A DNA stretch of 64,000 nt from Chrysemys picta bellii (Eukaryota > Chordata > Testudines > Emydidae): contig NC_088801.1 of assembly GCF_011386835.1 (NCBI RefSeq), positions 19,764,824-19,828,823 on the forward strand, in the 5' to 3' direction. Shown in pieces: positions 1 to 11,880 of the stretch. Each line of letters begins with the position of its first letter. Position 1 is the first letter of the stretch. Below the pieces are notes generated by a model. That model made no database searches. It saw nothing but the letters and a program-made list of their open reading frames with translations, and was not told where the DNA came from. The translations under genes were made by a program, and so were the position numbers.

Positions 1-411
1 TATTGATAAATTGGAGAGGGTTCAGAGAAGAGCCATGAGACTGATTAAAGGATTAGACAACCTGCCTTATAGTGATACACTCAACCAGCTCAGTTCATTT
101 AGTTTAACAAAGAGAAGATTAAGGAGTGACTTGATCGCAGTCTGTAAGTACTTACATGGGGAACAAATATTTAATAATGGGCTCTTCAATCTAGCAGAGA
201 AAGGTATAACAGGATCCCCTGGCTAGAAGGTGAAGGTAGACAAATTCAGACTGGAAAAAAGGGGTAAACTTTTAACAATGAGATTAATAAACCTTTGGAA
301 AAACTTGCTAAGGGTCACTGTGGATTCTCCATCATTGACAGTTTTTTCTAAAAGATATGGTCTAGTCCCTTCGGTCCTTGGAATCTATAAAATCTATGTC
401 TATTTCTATTG
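1..411 (+). repeat. CR1 LINE 3' fragment, cut by the window edge
   Basis: The window opens inside the C-terminal part of a CR1 reverse-transcriptase ORF. The reading frame from base 11 (MERVQRRAMRLIKGL) matches the corresponding block of the better preserved CR1 at about 43100 ([15 protein letters not shown]). The frame breaks at 226 and the rest (to about 411) is decayed 3' sequence ending in imperfect 'aatctat' units like the CR1 tail repeat. It is an old, inactive copy. Its 5' extent cannot be seen. Confidence 0.85.
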
Positions 412-603
412 ACTCATCCACCCACCTCATGGACACATTTTTATCTTTTAGTTTGAACTCCCTGTCATAACTTTGTTTGTAAGGACACTGGTAGTGGAAT
501 GATTAAAGATGCTACTGTTCTTTCAAAAGAGTAATCTTATGAACAGCAAATGTCAGCAGTGGCCTTTCTGTGCTGAAATCTATAATGAAGAGAGCTCTGG
601 TCA

Positions 604-628
604 TTTTTTTTTTTTTTTTTTTTTTTTT
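604..628. repeat. Poly-T run (25 nt)
   Basis: An uninterrupted T run. It may be the poly-A tail of an insertion on the minus strand, but no matching retroelement body or target duplication was recognised beside it. Confidence 0.9.
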
Positions 629-1637
629 AGTTTTAAGCAGATTGTATTGATGCCTCTTCTGTAGTTTAGTTGTTTGCGGTTGAAGGGGTTATTCCAGGAA
701 CTCAAGTTCCATTTGTTTGTATGAGCATCTGACATCATAAAAATCCACTGAAGGTAAAATTGTTTTGTTAATATGACATAAGGCAAACCACTGTAACCTT
801 TTTTTGGTCAAACATACCAGCTTTATGGATGATTGCTTTTTTTGTGTTGGCATATTTGTCAGTGAATAGAAGAATAATTGTGTCTGGAATATACATGAAT
901 ATACATGTGTTTAGACCCAATGGACAGCAGGATTGTCACTTGTTAGTTTAGCATGAAAAGACTAATTACTTGCACTACATAATTAGCATGGAGCACACAG
1001 CGTAAATCTACTAGAGATTATTTTGATTAGTGGATTTAATAAACTGAAATAAATTACATAAATATCCCCCAAACCGCCAAGGAATGTATGCCAAACAATC
1101 ACATTGGTAATAGGAGGTAAAGATGAGCCTGAACCAAAGCCTGGATCAGAACTGCTTCCTCTTTCCCAAATTTTGGGGAAATTCAAGTTCAGCTCAGTAT
1201 CCTACACAAACAGTCCTGAGTGTGGATGTGGCACAAAGCTTTACAGCTTCAGACAGTCTCTAGCAGCTACACTTAAATATGCTCTGGCACCCAAGAGAGC
1301 TCACTTCCCCTTTAATGATATCGCTCCCTCTACAAAATATAGATTTCATTTAGCATAAATAAAATAATTCCACAATAACTCTGTGATTTTGGCACTAGTA
1401 AAGAATGTAAGTACTACATAAATGGTATCCAAAATAACACTTTCTAGTATTAAAACAGCATGTCGCGGCAAAACCAGCATGGATCTAGCAGAACACGCAG
1501 CAATTCATATGCAGATGTAATATCTCAACTCATAAAATGTATGAGTTATGCAGATGTTCCACTACTAAAGTAAAGTGGCAGGGGCATCCCCAGACCCAGT
1601 AAGAAAGCATCATATTCCAGTTCGTCAAGACAATTAC

Positions 1638-1704
1638 CGTACCCCCATTGAAGTCAAAAGAAGTTTTGCTATTGCCTGCAATGGGCCAGGATGTCACCCT
1701 ATGG
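1638..1704. repeat. Short 'attgaagtcaa' palindromic repeat, copy 1
   Basis: Sequence containing ccattgaagtcaa, gaagttttgc and ggccaggatgtcaccc. It is a decayed relative of the clear palindrome at 7328-7392, which has the same motif order. It looks like an ancient non-autonomous element. The class is not known to me. Confidence 0.45.
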
Positions 1705-2774
1705 GAGTGGGTCTGTTGTTATATAAAGGTTCAAGGTGTATCCTCTGCCATATTTTCCTATGTGGGATGTAGAAGGGTCTCTCTTTTCCACACTCTAAAG
1801 TCTGAATTGTCTTTGTTTATATTTTAAAATGTGGGTTTACAAATGTCCACAGAAGATCTGCCCTGGAATTCTGAATACCTGGTATTAAGGTGTAGCTCTT
1901 TGCGCCATTTGCTGCTACTGGTCTTTGTCAAATTATACGTTGTACATTCCACTATGGTGAGCTGTGTTTTGCCTTTTTAGCACACACAGGTTTTTGTGAC
2001 TCCTGGGACACAACTTTGCACATACAAAGACAAACAGCTGATTCAAGTATTGTGGGAAAACGGCATCCCATTAGAGTTGTATGCACAAATACAATTGCAC
2101 ACAGCCCTATGTTAGACTCAGTACAATATGTCACAGTGGAGACTGGGGTTAAAGGAAGGTCAGCCTGTGCAGGTGTGGGACCCTTCCCTCTACCCCGCCT
2201 GCACGTGTTTTAAAAATGTACATGTTCACATCAGCACAAAGTTCATTCCAAAACCAGGGCTGTTCATATTCACCATACAGAATCTGCAGGTACATAACAA
2301 GTGTTTCTGGGTGTCAACTGGGAGGGCTGGGGTTGCTGAGGCTTTGATTCTGCTTTTATTTATGTGGCTTTTTGCTTTGTTTTTAGTTGAGGGTGGTTTG
2401 CTTGTTTGTTTTTTGTTAGAAATCTTTTCAACTCAAACTTTTCTCTGTAAATAGTTGGGCTAAAAGCGCTTTTCTGTCAAGCATCAACATTGTCTCCCGC
2501 AGTGCTAGCCAAGCTGCAGCTCAGGAATTGGACTGAGATGATTCTAATGTCCTGTTCTTCTTAGCCAGTCCTCCAAAGAGCCACAAAGAGTAAATAAAAG
2601 GCACAAACCCTATACATATGTAAATATGTTTCTATCTGTCGCCTGAATGCTTTACTAACTTTTTCTGCTTTGCAATTTGCCTTTAAATCAGCAAAGCCCA
2701 AAGACTTCTTCCAACAAGTAAGTCACCCAATGCAGTTTAGGTTGGTAACCTGCACACACTGAGGGCATTGCATG

Positions 2775-3130
2775 TAAGGTTTAAAACAAATAAAAGGAAG
2801 TATTTCTTCACACAACGCACAGTCAACCTGTGGAACTCCTTGCCAGAGAATGTTGTGAAGGACAAGACCATAACAGGGTTCAAAAAAGAACTAGATAAAT
2901 TCATGGAGGATAGGTCCATCAATGACTATTAGCCAAGATGGGCAGGAATGGTGTCCCTAGCCTCTGTTTGCTAGAAGCTGGGAATGAGCGACAGGGGATG
3001 GATCACTTGATGATTACCTGGTCTGTTCATTCCCTCTGGGGCACCTGGCACTGGCCACTGTTGGAAGACAGGATACTGGGCTGGATGGTCCCTTGGTCTG
3101 ACACAGTAGGGCCATTCTTAGGTTCTTAAG
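2775..3130 (+). repeat. CR1 LINE 3' end
   Basis: It begins in the ORF2 C-terminal region (ttcttcacacaacgcacag, tgtggaactccttgccagag) and runs through the 3' UTR to 'gggccattcttaggttctta', a typical 3' terminus of one amniote CR1 subfamily. It is 5'-truncated, as most CR1 copies are. The 3' tail differs from that of the copy at 39-43.6 kb, so it belongs to another subfamily. Confidence 0.85.
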
Positions 3131-5319
3131 TAGATGCAGAGAAAATGGACACAGCTGAACAAGGGGCAAGCCTTGGTTCAGTGGACCGAGGATGTGCTCG
3201 AAAGCCATGTCTGCAGCAGGGAACTGCACTGGTGACAACTGAGCCAGTGGGCTCAGATGGGTATAGGCATCAGCAGTGTAGTGCATCCACCCTAGCTGTG
3301 CTATCTGGGATTATGAATTGTTGCAGTTTTGCCTCACCTCCACCCTGATCTACACCATTGCATTGCATTGCTCTTGTATGCATTTCACAATCCCAGCACA
3401 AGTCTCGGAAGCAGTTGTTTCTGGGCTAATTTGAAATGTCTTACACGATACATAATGTGCCCCAGGAGAATAGAGGGAGAAGTCAAAGTACCATAATCCC
3501 CTGGGAAACTCCCATCATTCCCTCGGAGAACCCTGTGAGTCAAATAGTACCATTCCCAAAATATTTTTATGCTACTTGCTCAGCAAGAAAGATTTCTGCT
3601 GGAACTTCTGAAAAGCCATTGGGAGGTATCTGGTGATGCCAAGGGGATGAAGAATGTTCAACATACCTGCAGCGAGCCAGAGCCCAAAGCAAGCAGCTCA
3701 CAGAGCTCATCAGGCAATGGTCAAGTACTCCTCTCCAGCTGAGTCTATGGCTGTGTCCTGCATGGGTGGATGGAGGGCATGTGGTGGGGTCTGGACCATA
3801 AACACAGACTAATGAATACAAGTTTTTCTGGAGACTTGAGATGAGCAACAGTGGCTGAAGAGCTTTAGCATGAAGAAGGAGACTTTGGAACTCTCTGTTC
3901 GCTTGTTTCCACTACAAAGACAAGCTTTCCACCCTTCACCATCAAAAACTAGAGAGGTGATTGCCCTGTGGAAGCCACCTACAGGTTGAAAATCTCAATG
4001 TGGCAAAACAGTTTGTGGATAGGATGAGGTGAAATACCCTTAGGACAGGAACTCAGGAACAGAGAATTCACTTGGCTGATTTGGGGAGTGGGAGCTGTAG
4101 TGAAACACCTTGGTTTTTCTACAGTAATGACAATTGTATTCATTGGCAAGTCTATTTTGTGTCCTTGGCTATATGAACAATGGCAGGAGGGCTTTTCTGA
4201 TCCAATGGATCTTGAAATAGTGCTTCCTAAGTGTATGAATTGTACCCTATTTGCCACCATCTTGTCAGCGGCTTCTGTGTTGGGTTAGAGATTACACAAG
4301 TAATGAATTAGCTTCTGGATAGGGCCTATAGTCTCCTAAGCAATTATTTTAGCCTCAGCCTTAGCGGACTCAATTTGTCTAGCAATAAGTTCAATTTTCT
4401 GCAGTTAGTTCTGGGTCAGTCAGTAATCATTCATATATGCATGGCATGACTGTTTCTCCACAAGCTAGTCTTGAGTCATCTTGTCAGCCTTATCTCGGTT
4501 GGCATGTAAAAGTCTTTCTAATACCACATTCCCTTTAGGTGTGAGAGAGACTTGAAACTAAAACTGTGATAGCAAGTTGATGTGCAGAAAGGGGAAATGT
4601 ATAAAATATACACTGGCTTTAAGTACTTAGACAATTAATTAGCAAACATCACTTCCTAGCCATAGGTCATCCCTATTAATAATAGCAAAGATACAGGTCT
4701 CAGACATATGGACTATATTTGTAAATGGTATTGCAGGGTAGAAATTCAGGTGGTGTTTAAAGGGCAGTATCATTACCAAAATTATATATTCTTTAATTCT
4801 GACAAAGTGAGAGCATGATTATGCAATGTAAAGAGCATTCTATCAGCCAAACAACAGATGCACAAGGACAGTGGATGCCAGTGAAATGTCAGGAATTTCT
4901 AAGGGGTGCCATACAGTCAGATCTGAGCTATCACAGTTTTCTCCTGTACTTGGAATAGGAAATGTTGTGGTAACTGGGGTGTATCACTCCTCACTTGTTG
5001 ACTCTTTAATGCTGACCTCTATATGCTGTAACACCAACTTCCAGGGTAATTAACATCATGACAATGTCCCTTAAAGGTCCCAAAGCATCACTATCCTCTG
5101 CTTCAGTGTGCCCTTGTAGCATATGTATGCAAAGGGTGAGATGATGTAGCCAAGGCCTTCTTCACTATATGTCACCACTTGTGTGGCCTCAGCAAAATGT
5201 CTGTGAATGGTGCTCTGGGTCTCCATAGAACTTAAAGTCATCCATCTGACCTCCTGTATGTTGCAGGCCATCATCTTTCACTCATTTATCCCTATACTGA
5301 GCCCAATATATTGTGCTGG
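3131..5319. other. No feature recognised
   Basis: Unique-looking AT-rich DNA. The longest frames are about 93 codons on the minus strand near 3567-3848 and 3979-4260. They lack recognisable domains and are taken as chance. Confidence 0.55.
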
Positions 5320-5418
5320 TCTAAATTATATCTTCCAAAGCGGTATCCAGTTTTGATCTGAAGACATCAAGTGATGGAGAATCCAGCACTTCCCTTGGTA
5401 GTTCTATGGGACATTGAT
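5320..5418 (-). repeat. Old CR1 3'-UTR fragment
   Basis: The stretch 'gatggagaatccagcacttcccttggtag' and its neighbours correspond to the reverse complement of a CR1 3' region, in the same arrangement as the clearer minus-strand copies at 8276-8632 and 44499-44740. It is short and diverged. Confidence 0.55.
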
Positions 5419-6226
5419 AGCCCCAAGTCATGACGATGCAGTGGCAGAGCTATTTTACTCCTTCACCTTTATAAGTGGTGGCAGGCTGAAGTCACCACGG
5501 AGTTACTGTGACTTAGCCAGAATGTAAGGTCCTTTCTTAGCTTTATCGAAACAAAGGAATAAGCAGGAATCTGTGCATGTTCTAGAACAGCGTGGCCCAA
5601 GTTCTATCCTGTGGCCCAAGAACAAACTGCCCATTGTAGAAAGTGCTGATTGCCGTTCCCCATTACCCTATGTGGAAAGACCATCCCACGCAAAATGGCA
5701 GTTTAGAGCACTAGGGAACACTGTGGATTTTCCAAACCTAAAATGATCAGACTTGTCAAAACTCTAAAGGAAAAAATTACCCCCTGGCCATGCTGTGTAC
5801 TTGTTTTTGGTAGTGTTTGCTATGACTGCATCCCTGGAGCAACAGCAGAGCAGGCTGTGTTCTTCTTCAATATCTGTTTCCTATGTGCCCTTCATCATTT
5901 CTATTCCCCGTATTTTTCTATTACTTCATTTCTCTTCTTTCAGAGATGGTGGCTGCAAGCATAAGGCCAAATTCCAAGAGGCATGCAGCACCTGCAACTC
6001 TCCAGTGGTGCCAGTTCAAATATTTATTGGGGTGGAGGGCAAATTCTGGTCCCTGCTCCCCTAACAGGGACACTGTTCCAGTCCCTGCTCATCCTGCCCT
6101 TTTCCCCACCAAGAGGGACACCAGGTCTCCCTAGCCAGGAAGTCTCCCCTCTCTCTTACCCATACAGTGAATGAGCTGGTGCCTCCCGGAGTTAAGTTCT
6201 CCCCTGTATCAAATCGCAGCACCACT

Positions 6227-6289
6227 CACTAAAATTTGGCCTGGCTGCCCCTCCATCTGTACAGAGGGGTGGCTGGTCAAATTTTAGTG
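6227..6289. repeat. Imperfect 63-nt inverted repeat
   Basis: The sequence begins cactaaaattt and ends aaattttagtg. The inner arms (ctgcccctcc and aggggtggct) are also roughly complementary, so the strand could fold into a long hairpin centred near 6258. It could be a small MITE remnant. No target duplication is evident. Confidence 0.6.
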
Positions 6290-6605
6290 GCATTGTACCC
6301 ACATAGCCAGAGCAATGCTCCAGACTGTGCCAGCAGTAGCTATTCTAGTTTAGTATGGCACCTCTGCTTAAAAATGGTTGGGCCCTGGTGCCCCTGGCTC
6401 TGTGGACTCTGGAACTTTGAGCAAAAACCTGGGGGGGGGATTTGTCCAACCTCCCCCCGTCCCAAAATTGGTGCCAGTGCATAGGAGCCTTCCAACATTC
6501 CTGTATGTCCCCACTGCTGCTTTTCCTCCCAACACTCCCCATTTTGGGTCCCTCCAGTTCCTACTGTGATCTACCCTCCTAAGCCCTGGTGGGACCTAGC
6601 CCTCT

Positions 6606-6725
6606 CTACTTACCCGAGTAATCCTGGCACTAACACTCACTTTGTAGCCTTGGATAAGTCTCTTGACCTCTTTTCCCCACCTGTAAAACAGGCAGTACCA
6701 TTATTATACTGCTACCACTCAACTT
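6606..6725 (+). repeat. MIR/L2-like ancient fragment
   Basis: The order 'gtagccttggataagtctct', 'cctgtaaaacaggcag' and 'taccattattata' follows the conserved core and 3' part of MIR/L2 retroposons (dinucleotide spacing of 'ccttgggcaagt' and 'ctgtaaaatggg'). It is heavily diverged. Confidence 0.6.
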
Positions 6726-7327
6726 CCCGCAGTACAGAGATACTGGAAGGATTATTTACCCATTTAAAAACACTTAGGAGAGAAAAAGGGCTGTCAGCGT
6801 TCAAGAATATTACCCCCTTCCAGCTCCCAGAGGATCCTCTTCTGCTGCTGCCTTCCCTCTAGACCAGTGGGCATGATCTTTCGGCTCCAATTACCCTAAT
6901 AATGCCATCCCAGGATTTTGACTGCAGTGGGTGGCCTTTCAGAGCCTGACCCCCACTGGGAAGTGGTTCAATCTTCCTGCCAAGTCCTGCACCTCCCCTG
7001 TGAGCAAGTCAACGTGACGTTTACAAACAACTCTACTGAGTGTGTGTGTGTGCACCTGCTTCCCTGCAATTCAGCACTTGTGGCAGACAAGCAGCCCTTA
7101 GCTGAAGTGACAGGCTTCTGTAGCTTTGACACAGAAAACAGAGGATTGCAACAGCATGGGACGGGGCCACTGCCACTGCTGCTAGCGCTCACTAGTTGTA
7201 GGACGGGAGAGGGAAGTTCAGTGGCGTGACACAATCTCTGCTGGTACCACTCAGTTCATTATTAAAAAAATGGCATTGCCTTTTATTGTAACAAATGTAC
7301 AATGCTGCATTCCTAAACTCCCTGACT

Positions 7328-7392
7328 GAAATCCTGGCTCTGTTCAAATCAATGGCAAAACTCCCACTGATTTTGGATGGAGCCAGGATTTC
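7328..7392. repeat. 65-nt palindromic repeat, clearest copy
   Basis: It starts gaaatcctggctc and ends gagccaggatttc, and the arms pair over most of their length around a central aaaactccca. Degenerate relatives occur at 1638, 36724 and 46601. I read it as an ancient, amniote-wide non-autonomous palindromic element. Its class is unassigned. Confidence 0.6.
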
Positions 7393-8275
7393 ACCTCCTG
7401 TAATTACACCATTAGTAATCAAAGAAATCTCTCTTGTTTCATTGGCGTAGGGCTGCTTGTCATTCACATACATGCAACAACACACGCTAAAGACCATGGA
7501 GAGGAAGTATTCCATAGCAAAGAGTGACCATACTGCATGCCACATCCTGCCATTGATCCGCAAGCAACTGACCCTTGACCCGGGCTGTGACTGCTTGATG
7601 TTGAGCTTTGTCTGATGTGTGACTTGCTAGAGGAACTGCACTAATGAAATGCCAGGGCTCGCTAATTACTTAGGGCTTATGGCATTACAGGTCGTTTAAG
7701 CAGGACTTCTGCTAAATATTTTTCCAAGTTTAATAAAAAAAATTAGTTTGAGTAACATCAGCAAAGAGCAAGTCATGAAAAGCTAAAACCCATTTGTGCC
7801 ATCTGGAACCCTTGACTCACATAACCTCAATGGGATTTTGTACCTCAAGGTGGGTATAGGCCCCCTAAGACATGTCTTCTCTTGCTCTGAATTCTGATTA
7901 AGGAGAGCATGATGGGCTTGTTTTGTCTGCATAGAGGAGCCCTTTCTGAAAAAGAGACCTAATTAAGTGATACCTGACAATCCATGTGCGAAGGGCTGCT
8001 TCAGACATCTATTAAACAACACTGATACGTGGGATACAATGGGTACAATCTCCAACTATGCCACGCTAATACTCATCTCAGGGGGTGGTGGGGAGAAGGT
8101 GACTTAAGGCCACTTTTATGCTTCCCCTGATCTGTGGGTGCAGCTACAGGGCTGCTCTAGCTTATTATGCCAGCTAGAATAGTCCCAAAGACTAATCCCG
8201 TGGTGGTAAACAGCAGTGTGAACTGTATTCCAATACTGCCAGCCTCAGTCCCATCATACTTGTTTCCTGCCCTGG

Positions 8276-8632
8276 AATTCAAAGGTCAGAAGGGACTACT
8301 GTGATCATCTAGTCTGACCTCCAGTATAACACAGGCCATAGAACATCCCCTGAACAATTCTTTTAGGACTAGAGCTTATCTTTGTTAAAAATAATCCAGT
8401 CTTGCTTTAAAAATTGCCAGTGATGGTAAAATCTTTTGTGACCCTTGGTAAACAGTTCCAACGGTTAATTATCCTCACTGTTAAAAATGTATTCCTTATT
8501 TCCAGTCTGAATTAATCTAGCTTCAACTTCCAGCCACTGAATCTTGTCATACCATTGTCTGTTAGATTGAAGAGCCCATTGTCAAGTATTTGTTCCCCAT
8601 ATAGGCAGTTATAAACTGTGATCAAGGCATCC
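8276..8632 (-). repeat. CR1 LINE 3' region, minus strand
   Basis: It reads 'gatcatctagtctgacctcc', 'acacaggccatagaacatcc', 'tggtaaacagttccaacggt' and 'tccagtctgaatt', the reverse complement of a CR1 3' end including the C-terminal ORF2 codons. Related partial copies lie at 44499 and 63905. It is decayed and inactive. Confidence 0.85.
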
Positions 8633-9723
8633 TTTTTTGATAAGCGACATAGATCGGGTAGTAATGGATGGGAATTAGGTGCCTAAATACATTTGTGGAT
8701 CTGGGTCTAGATCTGTAGGCAATCTTTATCACACAAAGGACCTTGCATTCTATCCAACTATGTATTCACACCACACGGATATAGCCCCAGACTACTAATG
8801 GGAGCTTTGTTTGCACATGGAATGAAGGGTTGGGCTCAAAGTACATCAACATGAACAAAATAAATTTAATATAGTTTTGATGTCTCAAATTTGTGGTCCA
8901 CACTTGAAGAGGTTTGGCAAATGAACCCATTTCTTTATGATACTAAAATGACCAGTCTTTCAGTGTATGCATAATAACAAGAGCCTAATATCCTATTTAC
9001 TCCATTTAAATAGATGTGTTTATTGGAACCAAAAGTAAATGATTAAATGGCATGTCAGTTGTAGATGAGAAGTATATTGATAGCGGTTAGTGGCACGAGA
9101 GACTAGTTCATTTTATTAACATTGTCACTTCCAATCCATGGCATTGTAAGAGACCTGGGGCCTTTTCTATTACAGTGGCAGATCTTAGCATCAGTAAAGC
9201 AATGAGTGTGGAAAATTAGGTAGAAACTGAAAAATAATTAAAGGCCTGATGACAACTTCATAACTCCAAATAACCAAGGTAACAAAATCTGAATTTTAGT
9301 TTTCCCCATATAGCTGATGGGTCTAGACAATATTATTCAAATCTAGATTGAAAACATAGTCATTTATTTAGGGGCGCATAGCCATGCCTTTATTATTTAA
9401 TGAAAATATAAAGAAGATTAAAAATATTCTGAACGTGTAAATCCAGCATTAAGTTATTTTGAAAGAATTTTAAATTCTGCAAACTGGACAGCTTTACAAG
9501 CTGGATGATTTGGAGTGGGGGATGAGGAAGACAGCTTGGTAATGGGTCATACAGTCTCTCACTTTACTTTACCAGTTCAAAACCAGCCCAGTCCAGTAGG
9601 GACTGCAATGTTTTGCCAAATGCTGTCTGTTTGGAGGCCTCTGTGAAATGAGTTGGTAAATCCTAATCTAGCGGGCAGATGTGCACCTCACAATTGGCAC
9701 TAATTAGAAACATCACAATCTCG
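8633..9723. other. No feature recognised
   Basis: AT-rich DNA with no protein-like frame and no repeat that I can name. Confidence 0.55.
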
Positions 9724-9731
9724 TTAGAAGA

Positions 9732-9849
9732 TAGGGTGACCAGATAACAAGTGTGAAAAACCAGGTTGGGTTGTAATAGGTTGCCTATTTAAGACAAGGC
9801 CCCTAATCTTAAAATAGTCCTGATAATATCAGGACGTCTGGTCACCCTA
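9732..9849 (+). mobile_element. hAT-type MITE, copy 1 (tagggtgaccaga ends)
   Basis: Terminal inverted repeats are tagggtgaccaga at the left and tctggtcacccta at the right. Flanking 8-mers ttagaaga (9724-9731) and ctagagga (9850-9857) agree at 6 of 8 positions, as expected for an old 8-bp hAT target duplication. It is non-autonomous with no ORF. Two more copies lie at 54717 and 60512. Confidence 0.85.
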
Positions 9850-10011
9850 CTAGAGGACCAATGGAACTATGCTGATTTATGAACAGCTGAGGACCTGGCC
9901 AAAGGACTGAGCAGGCTTGGCGACTGTACTACCCTCTCATGCTCATAGCGAGGTCCCTCCAGGTCCTGGCTGTGTCACATGGGTGAGGCACTGCAGCATG
10001 GGCAGTGTGTA

Positions 10012-10363
10012 TAATAGGCATGGGGAGGCTATGCCTTCCCTAAGCCAAGCCCTGACCCCGCCCATGCTCCACCCTCTTCCCCAAGCCAGTGCCCAAGACA
10101 GCAGGACTGGGAGCTCAGTGTTGCTGCCAGTCAGAGGCCAGCAGGCCGGAACAGCTGGTGGCCCGATGCTGGGGGCGGCCCGGCCCTGGGGGCAGCCAGC
10201 AGCCTGGCATTGGGGGCGGCCTGGCAGCCTAGCGCTGGGGGTGGCTGGGGCTCTTCTGGCTGCAGGGAGGGGTGGGCGCTCAGGGCTCCAGTGCATGGAG
10301 GGCAGAGCCTTGGGCGGAAGGGGCGGGGCTGTGTGGCTAGCCTCCCCCAAGGAGGAGATGCAT
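10012..10363. repeat. GC-rich repeat-like block, class uncertain
   Basis: A sharply GC-rich island in AT-rich DNA, with repeated phrases such as 'gctgggggcggcc' and 'cctggcattgggggcggcctgg'. The boundaries resemble loose inverted repeats (tggggaggctatgcc and ggctagcctccccca). No clear target duplication was found. Long frames on both strands reflect base composition, not genes. It is probably a non-autonomous DNA element. A CpG island is the alternative. Confidence 0.4.
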
Positions 10364-10744
10364 TGTGGAGATGCTTTCATTGCCAGTGCCCATTGTGCAC
10401 GTGTTCTGTAGTTAAACAGAGCACTTCACTCTCTAGACTTCAAGTCTGTTTGACATCTTTAAAGAGCACTAAAACATATGGGGTTGTATTCTGAACTGGG
10501 TCTATGGTGTTATTTATATAAGATACCATTATATTTGGGATACTGTGATGGGGGTTTTACAGACCTTGTACAGAGACTAAGGGAGTGAAGGAGCCATACT
10601 GGGCCAGGAGGGTCCCACCATTCAGCTGCTGTTGAGCATACTCCAAATGGAGAATGTGCTCAAAAGGGGACTCTGATGGTCAAGCAGGGGGCTGAGTGAA
10701 GGAGAGGTTGTCATAACCTGATAGTTTGAGCATCCATCACTCAG

Positions 10745-11880
10745 TGAGAGCTGGTGGGCAAAAGAAGAGCTTATTGAACATTGGTTCAAGAGGTTTGTGA
10801 TCAGTCAGAATCATGAAATGACATCCATAAATGTATGAATGAAAATGGGAACATCCCCATGCTACCGCAAGAGCATCTCTTTCTGTCTGAGAGTACTGTT
10901 ATTCAGTGGGTGAAAAAAGCCTTGCTGGCATAAGCAATGGTGTAAATGTAACCACATTGGTCAACCTGTCTGAGGACTGCTCCTAATCCAAAAGGGCTGG
11001 TATCTAAAAGTTCAGTTTTCATCCTGGAATCAAAATATAACATGCCTACATCACTGATAAGCATTTCTTTACACAAATGCATTTTTATGTTCTTTTGGGG
11101 ACCACTGTGAAGACATAAGAGCTGTCAGCTCCTGAGGTATCAACTTGAAGTGCATTCACTTGATCTTGACGTCTTTTTGGAAATTTGTCTTGACCTGTGG
11201 GGAAATAATAGATCTACAGATGTTTGCATAGTGGTTTCCTCTTCCACAGCTACAACAGAGAACCCTTTTTTGCTGGGCAATCACCTTGGTGTGGATGTGA
11301 GCCTCCACACTTGTAGCATTTTACATTTGTCATCTCTGTAGCTGAAGCCTGAGTTTTCTCAGGTTGATTACTCTCTTGAGACCAGCACATTCTGATTGAG
11401 TTCTTAGTGCAGAGTGCATGTGCTGTCTCTGAACTTGTTGCCAGGTTTCCTTGCTCTGTTTGTTGAGCATATGGTTCCAAGCATATCTTGTTCACTTGAG
11501 CAGTGTCCAGTATTCTGCTGAGAGTCATTTGGGGGGGGCTCAGAGAATTTGTCTTCTCAGCTTAGCTCACAAACATACTTGCATACTTGATCTGTCCTCT
11601 TACCCTGTGATCCACATTTGTGAATGCACATGTATTCACAAGGCGATGTAGGCAGGCATGAGATTCATCCATACTTTCCCCTTCTACCTGCCGTGCTTGC
11701 TGGAATGTATATTGTTCATAGGCAAAGTTTTTATGTTGTTTAAAGTGCCACGTGAGTGCTGTTTTAGCTTTCTCAGCATCTTTACTATCCCCAGTGTTGG
11801 GCAACGTTTTAAAAATATGGTGCACCTCACTTCCTGCAAAGTGTAGGTGCATAGCATGTTTTGTGGTACTCATCTTCCTT
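10745..11880 (-). pseudogene. Internally deleted Ty3/gypsy retrotransposon (gag to RNase H)
   Basis: Read on the minus strand, the segment 11873-11562 resembles a gypsy capsid region (DIFKTLPNT-like block, then 'YEQYTFQQARQ' and a 'CAFTNVDHRVRGQI' block). Next, 11528-11250 carries a CCHC zinc knuckle (CYKCGGSHPHQGDC). From about 11045 to 10750 the translation gives YFD, SPFGLGAVLRQ and YASKAF blocks typical of the RNase H domain that follows reverse transcriptase. Protease, reverse transcriptase and integrase are not seen, so most of pol is missing between roughly 11130 and 11045. Stops and frameshifts interrupt both parts. No LTRs were recognised at either side. It is a dead copy; the lineage within Metaviridae is not resolved. 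Confidence 0.75.

Larger units (their letters stand above)
412..2774. other. No gene recognised; intergenic or intronic DNA
   Basis: No coding frame longer than about 108 codons and no recognisable protein. It holds a 25-nt T run at 604-628, possibly the tail of a minus-strand retrocopy whose body I cannot identify, and one short palindromic repeat at 1638-1704. Otherwise nothing is recognised. Confidence 0.6.
5419..8275. other. No gene; a few old repeats only
   Basis: No protein-like frame was recognised. It contains an imperfect hairpin at 6227-6289, a MIR/L2-like fragment at 6606-6725 and a palindromic repeat at 7328-7392, each listed separately. The frame at 7192-7563 on the minus strand (123 codons) matches nothing known to me and overlaps the palindrome, so it is probably chance. 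Confidence 0.5.

Noticed and set aside
10012..10363. hAT element at the GC-rich block
   Set aside because: The inverted repeats are loose and no duplication could be found.
9917..10411. 164-codon ORF in a GC-rich block
   Set aside because: A similar-length frame is open on the opposite strand. The translation is low complexity (Gly, Ala, Pro, Arg) and follows from GC content.
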